Source: Candidatus Krumholzibacteriota bacterium (lineage in GTDB: Bacteria; Krumholzibacteriota; Krumholzibacteriia; LZORAL124-64-63). From it: DNA of 64,000 nt. The DNA lies in the NCBI GenBank assembly GCA_022711765.1, contig JAKLEB010000002.1, positions 62,001 to 126,000 on the forward strand, written 5' to 3'. Shown here piece by piece: positions 40,349 to 47,443 of this stretch. The position numbers were made by a program, and so were the translations under genes. Below the pieces are notes generated by a model. That model had not been told where the DNA came from. It saw nothing but the letters and a program-made list of their open reading frames with translations, and made no database searches. The stretch's first letter is position 1; every line of letters begins with the position of its first letter.

Positions 40349-42109
40349 ATGCGCGCCGTCACCCGGATGTTTCGATTCTGGCCGCTCGCAGTCGCGCTCC
40401 TGGCCCTGCCGGCGGCGGCCATCGACCTGGACACCCGTCCGATCGGCCCGGTCCACGACTGGTCCGCCGGCGATCTCGCCCGATTCGATCCCGCCTGGCT
40501 GCACGTGAAATTCGTCGAGGACTCTGGCGTCGATCTCGTGGACGGCCGCTTCGTGGCGGCCGATCGCTCCGACCTCGCGACGGTCAACGCCGCGATCGCC
40601 GGCGCCTTGACCGTGCGCCGGACCTTCCCCGGCGACCGCGAGACCTACCGGGAGTGGAAGCGGCGCGGCGAGGAGGCCAGCGGCCGGACCGGTCCCGACC
40701 TCTCGCTCTGGTTCGACGTGCAGCTGCCGGCCGACCGCGCGGGCCTGGCGTCCGCGCTCGACGCGCTCAACGCGAGGCCAGAGGTCGAGATCGCGCATCC
40801 CGCCCCGGTCTGCGAACCGGCCGTGATCGCCGCCGGGGTCGCGCGCGCGGCTGCCGATCCCGCACTGCCGACGCCCGATTTCGCCGGCCTGCAGGGCTAT
40901 CTCTACGATCCACCCGTCGGCCTGGACGCGCCGGCAGCGTGGGCCCTCGACGGCGGCCGCGGCGCCGGCATGAAGTTCATCGACGTCGAGCTGGGCTGGA
41001 CGCTGGGCCACGAGGATTTCGATCCTCGCCGCCGGTTCTACCAGGGAGCCAACCTGGATCCGTCCTCCGCGGCGCACGGCACGGCAGTGCTCGGCGAGGT
41101 GATCGGCGTGCCGAACGCCTACGGCGTGACCGGATTCTCCAGCGACGTGCAGTGGGGTGTTGTCGGGATCACCTTGGGGGAGTGGCCGGTCGTACCGCAC
41201 TACTTCCTCGAGGCCGCCGAGGCGCTGGATGCGGGGGACGTGTGGCTGATCGAGCTGCAGATGTACCCGCCCGGCCGCGACGCCACGCCCATGGAGTGGC
41301 TCCAGGTGAACTTCGACGTCATCTGGACCTCGTGCTGGTCGCTTGGCGTGGTCTGCGTGGAGGCGGGCGCCAACGGCTCGCAGGACCTCGATTCTTCGGT
41401 CTGGGGCGGCGTCTTCGACCGCGACGTGCGCGACTCGGGCGCGATCATGGTCGCCGCGGGGACGCCGGTGGGGCGGGTCGCGGAATGGTTCACCAACTAC
41501 GGCAGCCGGATGGACGTCCACGCCTGGGGCTCGGAGATCGTCACCACCGGCTATGGCGACCTCTACAACGGCGGTACGGAGGAGACGCTGTACACCGGCG
41601 ATTTCGGCGGCACCTCCGGCGCTTCGCCGATGGTCGTCGGCGGCGCGTTGTGCCTGCAGGGCATCGCCACGGCCACCCTGGGATCGCCGCTGGCGCCCCT
41701 GGCGCTGCGGACGCTGCTGCACGACACCGGCATCCCCCACGCGGGGACGCAGTTCATCGGCCCGCGTCCCGACCTGGGCGCCGCGGCAGCCCAGCTCATC
41801 GACACGACCGAGGCACCGCTGGCGACCGAGCCCGGCACCCTCGCGCTGCTCTCCGCGGTGAGCCCGTTCAGCGGAGGCACCGAGGTGCGGTTCCAGCAGG
41901 AGCGGGCCGGGACCGCGCGACTCGCGGTCTACGATGTCGCGGGACGGCGCGTGCGGACCGTCGAGGCGTCGAGCGCAGCGGCCGGCGTCCGCAGCCTGGC
42001 CTGGGACGGGAAGCTGGCTGACGGTCGCGACGCCGGCAGCGGCGTCTACCTGTACCGGCTCGAGGCCGGCGGCGAGGTCGCGACGGGGAGGCTCGTCAAG
42101 GTGCGCTAG
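40349..42109 (+). CDS. secreted subtilisin-like (S8) protease with FlgD-type tail
   Basis: A 586-residue exported serine protease. After the signal peptide (FWPLAVALLALPAAA) comes a pro-region of about 150 residues. The catalytic triad is D212 in MKFIDVELGW, H243 in SAAHGTAVLGEVIG and S423 in GGTSGASPMVVGG, with the oxyanion Asn probably in EAGANGSQDLD. Spacing and context are those of S8 peptidases, although GIDVEL-type sequences around the Asp are divergent. The last 85 residues form a FlgD-Ig-like tail in which the NPFNP box is replaced by VSPFSGGTEV, ending YLYRLEAGGEVATGRLVKVR. It probably acts at the cell surface or outside. GGAGG stands 6 nt before ATG 40349. Confidence 0.88.
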   Translation: MRAVTRMFRFWPLAVALLALPAAAIDLDTRPIGPVHDWSAGDLARFDPAWLHVKFVEDSGVDLVDGRFVAADRSDLATVNAAIAGALTVRRTFPGDRETYREWKRRGEEASGRTGPDLSLWFDVQLPADRAGLASALDALNARPEVEIAHPAPVCEPAVIAAGVARAAADPALPTPDFAGLQGYLYDPPVGLDAPAAWALDGGRGAGMKFIDVELGWTLGHEDFDPRRRFYQGANLDPSSAAHGTAVLGEVIGVPNAYGVTGFSSDVQWGVVGITLGEWPVVPHYFLEAAEALDAGDVWLIELQMYPPGRDATPMEWLQVNFDVIWTSCWSLGVVCVEAGANGSQDLDSSVWGGVFDRDVRDSGAIMVAAGTPVGRVAEWFTNYGSRMDVHAWGSEIVTTGYGDLYNGGTEETLYTGDFGGTSGASPMVVGGALCLQGIATATLGSPLAPLALRTLLHDTGIPHAGTQFIGPRPDLGAAAAQLIDTTEAPLATEPGTLALLSAVSPFSGGTEVRFQQERAGTARLAVYDVAGRRVRTVEASSAAAGVRSLAWDGKLADGRDAGSGVYLYRLEAGGEVATGRLVKVR

Positions 42110-42160
42110 TCGGCCTGGTGGCCCCGCGAACCGGCGATCCTGGTCGATTGGGGAGCGTCC

Positions 42161-42772
42161 ATGCCCGGACTCGTCTCGCTTCGCCGCCTGTCCGCCGCCG
42201 TGCGCGGCGACCCGTCGAGCCTGTCCCTGCTGGGCTCCAACCTCGTGACGCTGGTCCTGGCCCTGGTCCAGGGCTGGGACCTCGCCACGATGTTGTGGGT
42301 CTACTGGGGCCAGAGCGTCATCATCGGGTTCTTCGCGTTCCTCAAGATCCTGACCCTCCCGCTGCGCGGAGCCGCCGCGGGTCCGGCGACCACGCGGTCA
42401 ACCTCGGGCACGGTCGCCATGGCCGTCTTCTTCGCCGTTCACTACGGGCTCTTTCATTTCGTCTACAGTCTGTTCCTGAAACGGCTGCCCGCGACTCTGG
42501 ATCGGGAGTCGGTCGCGTGGGCGGCGGCCGTGTTCTTCTTCAACCACCTCTTCAGCTTCCTCTACAACGTCTGGCGCGAACGGGAGCCGGAGAGGCCGGG
42601 CGAGGCGTTCAGGCGACCGTACGCGCGCATCATCCCGATGCACCTGACGATCTTGCTGGGGTTTCCGCTCACCCTGGCCGTCGGCGCGAACGGAGCCGTC
42701 CTGGCGCTCTTCCTCCTGCTGAAGACCTATGTCGATCTCCAGCTGCACGCCGCCGAGCACCGCGGATCGTAG
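42161..42772 (+). CDS. DUF6498-like integral membrane protein
   Basis: A 203-residue membrane protein with about five hydrophobic segments: SNLVTLVLALVQGWDLATML with VYWGQSVIIGFFAF following, TVAMAVFFAVHYGLFHFVYS, AVFFFNHLFSFLYNVW, and a C-terminal pair. The YWGQSVIIG and HYGLFHFVY patterns match the DUF6498 family, whose role is unknown. GGGGAG lies 5 nt before ATG 42161. It lies 51 bases past the subtilase on the same strand and may be co-transcribed with it, but nothing in its sequence ties it to proteolysis. Confidence 0.72.
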   Translation: MPGLVSLRRLSAAVRGDPSSLSLLGSNLVTLVLALVQGWDLATMLWVYWGQSVIIGFFAFLKILTLPLRGAAAGPATTRSTSGTVAMAVFFAVHYGLFHFVYSLFLKRLPATLDRESVAWAAAVFFFNHLFSFLYNVWREREPERPGEAFRRPYARIIPMHLTILLGFPLTLAVGANGAVLALFLLLKTYVDLQLHAAEHRGS

Positions 42773-42799
42773 CGACCTCGCAACCCCGCCGGATGATGA

Positions 42800-42829
42800 T
42801 TGACTCTTATCTGCCGGATGGATTATGAT
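42800..42829 (+). promoter_or_regulatory. strong sigma-70-type promoter for the DUF2341 gene tandem
   Basis: TTGACT (42800-42805), an 18-nt spacer and TATGAT (42824-42829), each five of six to consensus, lie in a roughly 60-base AT-rich island. Transcription would start near 42836, 56 bases before ATG 42892. It is the best-looking promoter in the window. Confidence 0.6.
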
Positions 42830-42891
42830 TTTACATCACATAAATTCACCAGGGCTACGATTTCCTCGTCCACGAAACCGGGGGAACCAAG

Positions 42892-45087
42892 ATGAACCGA
42901 GCTCAGATTCTCACGCGCCGGGCCTGGGCGATCGTGTCCGTTTGCCTCGCCTTGCTGGTCGGTCCGGGCATGGCGCAGGACATCGGCGACTGGGCGTACC
43001 AGCGACCCGTCTCCGTGACCAACGACGGTTCGACCCTGACGGACTACCAGGTGAAGATCGTCCTGGACGGCGACAACTTCGACTTCGCCCAGGCTGCGGC
43101 CGACGGCGCCGATCTGCTGTTCACCGACATCGACGGCTATGTCTTCTATCCCTACTGGATCGAGACCTGGAATCCCGCGGCCGAGCACGCGGTGGTCTGG
43201 GTCCGGGTACCCGAGTTGCCGGGAGGAGCGACCACGATCTTCGCTCTGCTCTGCGGCAATCCGGCGGCGACCGCGCGCAGCGACGGCGCCGGGACCTTCC
43301 TGTTCTTCAGCAGCTTCGAGGAGCTGGCCGGGGCGGGCGGGATGAACGCGCCGGCGCCGCTCGTGACGCCGACGTACGACGGCTCGGGCCAGGTGGTGCA
43401 TCCGGACGTGCTGCACGTTCCGGGCGGCTGGAACGGCTACGAGTACTGGATGGGCATGACGCCCTATCCCAACGGCAACGACGACTACGAGAACCCGTCG
43501 ATCCTGGTGAGCCACGACAACTCGACCTGGGTGGTGCCGCCGGGCCTCACCAACCCGCTCGTGCCGATGCCGCCGGGCCACAACGACGACACGGAGATCC
43601 TCCTGGTCGACGGCCAGATGATCCTCTACTTCAACGAGACCAACAACAACGGGACCACGTACGTCAAGCGCATGACGTCCTCGGACGGCGTCACCTGGAA
43701 CGGGCCGCAGACGGTCATCACGCTGCCCAACTACGTCATGTCGCCCACGGTGATCTACGACGAGGGCATCTACAAGATGTGGTACGTGCGCTCGACGGCC
43801 GGCTGCAGCGCGACCTCCCAGGCCTTCTCCCTCCGCACCTCCGTCGACGGCATCGCCTGGGATGCGGAGCAGGTGGCCACCCTGGACCATGCCGGTCGCG
43901 TGCTCTGGCACATGGACGTGCAGAGGAACGCCGGGCTCTACACCATGCTGTTCATCTCGTATCCCAACGGATCGAACTGCGGCGTCACGCAGCTCTACTA
44001 CGCCGAGAGCGCGGACGGCCTGGCCTGGACGGCCAACCCCAACCCGGTGCTCAAGCCCGTGGCTTCGCGCTGGGACAGCGCCAACATCTACCGCGCCTCG
44101 TACATCATCGACGGCACCTGGCTGCGGATCTGGTACTCGGCGATGTCCACGTCGGGCCAGTGGCGGGTGGGGTACACCGAGGGCGACCTCGAAGAATTCG
44201 TGACGCCGGCGCCCGTGACCTGGACCCAGATCACCGGCAACGCGACCGCGACCACGGACCATCCGCGCACCGGGACCCACGGCCTGCGCGAGATCGGCGC
44301 CTCGACGTATCCGCGGGTCTTCGCGCCGCTGACGAACGGCGACATCTGCATCAACGTCTGGTACTGGGAAGGGATGAGCACGACCACCAACTTCATGGCG
44401 CTGCTGCGTTTGTGGGATTCCGACAACTCGGTCTACCTCAACCATTGCATCGGCACCGGCATCTGGGTCGGGACCTCCACCGCCTACTACATCTACCACA
44501 ACGAGGGATTCATCTACCACCCGACCACGGTCCCGCGCTCGGCGGGCTGGCGGCACCTGTCGATCGCGTCGAGCCCTGCCGGCTGCGAGTTCCGGATCGA
44601 CGGCACCCCGGTGGCGACCACGACGAACCTCGATCCCGCCCTGATCAACCGCTTCTCGGTCGAGGGCTACCTCGGCGGCACCGGGTACTTCGACGACGCC
44701 TACGTGCGCCGCTATGCCGTGCCCGAGCCGGCGGCCCTGGTCGGCGAGGTGGGCGTGGTCCAGATCGAGGATCTCCCCGGCGACGAGCCTGCCGGGCAGA
44801 CGCCGGCGGCGGTCGTCATCCTCGAGCAGAACATTCCCAACCCGCTGAATCCCGGGACCACGATCGCCTTCAGCCTGCCGCGGCCGGAATTCGTCACCCT
44901 GCAGATCGTCGATCTGCGCGGGCGGGTGATCCGCACGCTGGTCGCAGGGCCGCGCGAGTCCGGGCGTCACGAGGTGATCTGGGATGGCCGCGACGCCGGC
45001 GGCAGCCCGGCCGCCAGCGGAACCTACCTGTACCGGCTGGTCACGCCCGAACGGGTGATCGGCAAGAAGCTCATGCTCGTGAAGTAG
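42892..45087 (+). CDS. secreted DUF2341 / five-bladed propeller-like protein, paralogue 1
   Basis: A 731-residue exported protein. After the signal peptide comes a DUF2341 domain (about 30-150; WAYQRPVSVTNDGSTLTDYQ, YPYWIETWNPAAEHAVVWV). Next is a region of repeated blades like the five-bladed propellers of glycoside hydrolase families 43/32/130 (about 170-440; YENPSILVSHDNSTWV, MSPTVIYDEGIYKMWYV, QLYYAESADGLAW, RIWYSAMSTSGQWRVGY), then a jelly-roll-like domain (about 450-620) and a FlgD-Ig-like tail with IPNPLNPGTTIAFSL. The propeller suggests binding or cleavage of sugars, but I cannot point to a full set of catalytic acids, so enzyme activity is open. It is the most divergent of three tandem paralogues and probably carries their promoter. 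Confidence 0.82.
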   Translation: MNRAQILTRRAWAIVSVCLALLVGPGMAQDIGDWAYQRPVSVTNDGSTLTDYQVKIVLDGDNFDFAQAAADGADLLFTDIDGYVFYPYWIETWNPAAEHAVVWVRVPELPGGATTIFALLCGNPAATARSDGAGTFLFFSSFEELAGAGGMNAPAPLVTPTYDGSGQVVHPDVLHVPGGWNGYEYWMGMTPYPNGNDDYENPSILVSHDNSTWVVPPGLTNPLVPMPPGHNDDTEILLVDGQMILYFNETNNNGTTYVKRMTSSDGVTWNGPQTVITLPNYVMSPTVIYDEGIYKMWYVRSTAGCSATSQAFSLRTSVDGIAWDAEQVATLDHAGRVLWHMDVQRNAGLYTMLFISYPNGSNCGVTQLYYAESADGLAWTANPNPVLKPVASRWDSANIYRASYIIDGTWLRIWYSAMSTSGQWRVGYTEGDLEEFVTPAPVTWTQITGNATATTDHPRTGTHGLREIGASTYPRVFAPLTNGDICINVWYWEGMSTTTNFMALLRLWDSDNSVYLNHCIGTGIWVGTSTAYYIYHNEGFIYHPTTVPRSAGWRHLSIASSPAGCEFRIDGTPVATTTNLDPALINRFSVEGYLGGTGYFDDAYVRRYAVPEPAALVGEVGVVQIEDLPGDEPAGQTPAAVVILEQNIPNPLNPGTTIAFSLPRPEFVTLQIVDLRGRVIRTLVAGPRESGRHEVIWDGRDAGGSPAASGTYLYRLVTPERVIGKKLMLVK

Positions 45088-45099
45088 GGTCCTGCCAAG

Positions 45100-45126
45100 G
45101 GGGGCCGCGCGCCGGCGCGGCTCCCC
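45100..45126 (+). terminator. hairpin between DUF2341 paralogues 1 and 2
   Basis: The stem pairs GCCGCGC with GCGCGGC around a GCCG loop and extends through GGGG/CCCC with one bulged T. It begins 12 bases past the stop codon of paralogue 1. No T-tract follows, so read-through into paralogue 2 is possible. Confidence 0.45.
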
Positions 45127-45145
45127 GCATCCGCGAGGTCATGCC

Positions 45146-47323
45146 ATGCGAATCCCATCGATCACCGCCATGACCCGGGGCGTCCGCCTGCAGCTGCTCG
45201 CATTAGCGGGCGCGCTGCTGCTGGTCGCCCCGGCGGCTCCCGCCCTCGACGGCTGGGGCCATGCCTTCCCGTTGACGGTCAGCAATCCGGGCGAGGAGCT
45301 CGCCGACTACCAGGTCTCGTTCGTCCTCGACGGCGACAATTTCGACTTCGCTCTGGCCGAGGCCGACGGTGCGGACCTGCGCGTGACCGAGGCCGATCGC
45401 GAGACCCTGGTGCCGCACTGGATCGAGGCGTGGGACCCGGTCGCCGAGCGGGCGGTGGTCTGGGTGCGGGTGGCCGGCGTGGCGGCCGGCGGGACCCGGG
45501 ACCTCGTGCTGCACGTCGGCAATCCGGCGGCGGCGGACGCGAGCGACGGGGCGGCGACGTTCCTGTTCTACAGCAGCTTCGAGGAGCTGGCCGGGGCGGG
45601 CGGGATGAACGCGCCGGCGCCGCTGGTGACGCCGACGTACGACGGCTCGGGCCAGGTGGTGCATCCGGACGTGGTGGTCGTCCCCGGCGGGTGGAACGGC
45701 TACGAGTACTGGATGGGCATGACGCCGTACCCCAACAGCAACAACGACTACGAGAACCCGTCGATCCTGGTGAGCCACGACAACCTGACCTGGGTCGTGC
45801 CGCCGGGCCTCACCAACCCGCTCGTGCCGATGCCGCCGGGTCACAACGACGACACGGACCTGCTGCTCGTCGGCGGCGAGTTGATCCTCTACTACAACGA
45901 GACCAACAGCAACGGGACCACGTACCTGACGCGGCTGTCCTCGACCGACGGCGTCAACTGGAGCGAGCCGCAGGCTGTCATCGTCGTGCCGAACTACATC
46001 ATGTCGCCCACGGTGATCTTCGACGAGGGCGTCTACAAGATGTGGTACGTCCATTCTCCGGGCGGGTGCACCTCGCCGTATCAGGATTTCTACCTGCGCA
46101 CCTCGACGGACGGCATCAGCTGGGGTCCGGAGCAGGACGCGACCCTGGACCATCCCGGCCGCGTGCTCTGGCACCTGGACGTGCAGCGCGACGGCGACCG
46201 CTACGTCATGGTGTTCATCTCGTATCCCGACGGATCGAACTGCGGCGACACGCAGCTCTACTACGCCGAGAGCGCGGACGGGCTGGTCTGGACGGCCGAG
46301 CCCTCGCCCCTGCTGACGCCGGTGTCGTCGCACTGGGACAGCGGCAACATCTACCGGGCGTCGTTCACGATCGCGGACACGTGGCTGCGGATCTGGTACT
46401 CGGCGATGTCGACGTCGGGCCAGTGGCGGGTGGGGTACACGGAGGGCGACCTGGACGACTTCCTGATCGAGCCGGTGTCGACCTGGGACGAGCTGCGGGG
46501 GAACGTCGCGGCCACGACCGATCACCCGCGCACCGGGACGCACGGCCTGCGGCAGATCGGCGGGAGCACGTACCCGCAGGTCTTCGCAGGGCTGCCGGGC
46601 GACGGCGTGTGCATCAACGTCTGGTACTGGGAGGCGCTGAGCGCGGCGACGGACTTCATGGCGCTGTTGCGGTTGTGGGATTCGGACAATTCCGTCTACC
46701 CGTTCCACTGCATCGGGACCGGGGTGTGGACCGGCTCGTCGACGACCCACTACAGCCATCACACGGAGGGGTTCATCTACACGCCGAGCGCGGTGTCGCG
46801 GGCGGCGGGGTGGCGTCACCTGTCGATCGCGGCGGCCGGCGGCACGTCCGAGCTGCGGATCGACGGGGCGGCGATCGCGACGCTCGACGTGCTGGACCCG
46901 GCGCTGATCAACCGGTTTTCGGTGGAGGGCTACCGGGGCGGGACGGGCTACTTCGATGACGCGTACGTGCGCCGCTACGTGGCGGCGGAGCCGACGGTGA
47001 CGGTGGGTCCGGAGCTGGTGGGCGTCGGGGAGCCGGCGCCGGCGTTGGCGGTTCAGCTGGCGCAGAACGTGCCGAATCCGCTGAACCCCGGGACGGTGAT
47101 CGGCTACGACCTGCCGCGGGCCGGGGCGGTGCGGCTGGGGGTGTACGACCTGCAGGGTCGGCTGGTGCGCACGCTGGTGGCGGGGACCCGCGAGGCGGGC
47201 CACCACGAGGCGAGGTGGGACGGCCGGGACGAGCGGGGCGCGGCGGTGGCGACGGGGGTGTACCTGTACCGGCTGGCGGCCGGCGATCAGGTGATCCAGC
47301 GCAAGCTGACCCTCGTCAAATAG
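45146..47323 (+). CDS. secreted DUF2341 / propeller-like protein, paralogue 2
   Basis: A 725-residue exported protein with the same order as paralogue 1: signal peptide (LQLLALAGALLLVAPAAPA), DUF2341 domain (GWGHAFPLTVSNPGEELADY, VPHWIEAWDPVAERAVVWV), propeller-like repeats (MSPTVIFDEGVYKMWYV, QLYYAESADGLVW), jelly-roll-like region, and a FlgD-type tail with VPNPLNPGTVIGYDL. It is clearly related to paralogue 1 but differs at many positions. It is virtually identical to paralogue 3 from the end of the signal peptide onward. Its signal peptide and leader differ from both neighbours. GCGAGG precedes the ATG; a second ATG at 45141 is out of frame. Its function is as uncertain as for paralogue 1. 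Confidence 0.82.
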   Translation: MRIPSITAMTRGVRLQLLALAGALLLVAPAAPALDGWGHAFPLTVSNPGEELADYQVSFVLDGDNFDFALAEADGADLRVTEADRETLVPHWIEAWDPVAERAVVWVRVAGVAAGGTRDLVLHVGNPAAADASDGAATFLFYSSFEELAGAGGMNAPAPLVTPTYDGSGQVVHPDVVVVPGGWNGYEYWMGMTPYPNSNNDYENPSILVSHDNLTWVVPPGLTNPLVPMPPGHNDDTDLLLVGGELILYYNETNSNGTTYLTRLSSTDGVNWSEPQAVIVVPNYIMSPTVIFDEGVYKMWYVHSPGGCTSPYQDFYLRTSTDGISWGPEQDATLDHPGRVLWHLDVQRDGDRYVMVFISYPDGSNCGDTQLYYAESADGLVWTAEPSPLLTPVSSHWDSGNIYRASFTIADTWLRIWYSAMSTSGQWRVGYTEGDLDDFLIEPVSTWDELRGNVAATTDHPRTGTHGLRQIGGSTYPQVFAGLPGDGVCINVWYWEALSAATDFMALLRLWDSDNSVYPFHCIGTGVWTGSSTTHYSHHTEGFIYTPSAVSRAAGWRHLSIAAAGGTSELRIDGAAIATLDVLDPALINRFSVEGYRGGTGYFDDAYVRRYVAAEPTVTVGPELVGVGEPAPALAVQLAQNVPNPLNPGTVIGYDLPRAGAVRLGVYDLQGRLVRTLVAGTREAGHHEARWDGRDERGAAVATGVYLYRLAAGDQVIQRKLTLVK
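45212..47323 (+). repeat. 2.1-kb direct repeat, copy A
   Basis: The segment matches 47501-49612 at a constant offset of 2,289 bases. I find six differences in the first 217 bases (45229, 45234, 45294, 45340, 45352 and 45428) and none from 45429 to the stop codon. Similarity stops exactly at the stop codon. Confidence 0.93.
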
Positions 47324-47345
47324 ACCCTCGACCGGACGTGGGACT

Positions 47346-47384
47346 GCCCGGTCGTCGCGGAAGTGGTGGGCGAGACGACCGGGC
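47346..47384 (+). terminator. hairpin between DUF2341 paralogues 2 and 3; relative of 7798-7830
   Basis: GCCCGGTCGTC and GACGACCGGGC form a perfect 11-bp stem around a 17-nt loop, 22 bases past the stop of paralogue 2. The same arms and loop-side GGCGA occur in the hairpin at 7798-7830. No T-tract follows. Confidence 0.45.
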
Positions 47385-47443
47385 TCTCCGATGGCTCCTC
47401 AGACGCGGCGACGTCGTTCAACATCGAGACCGGGGGAATCAGG

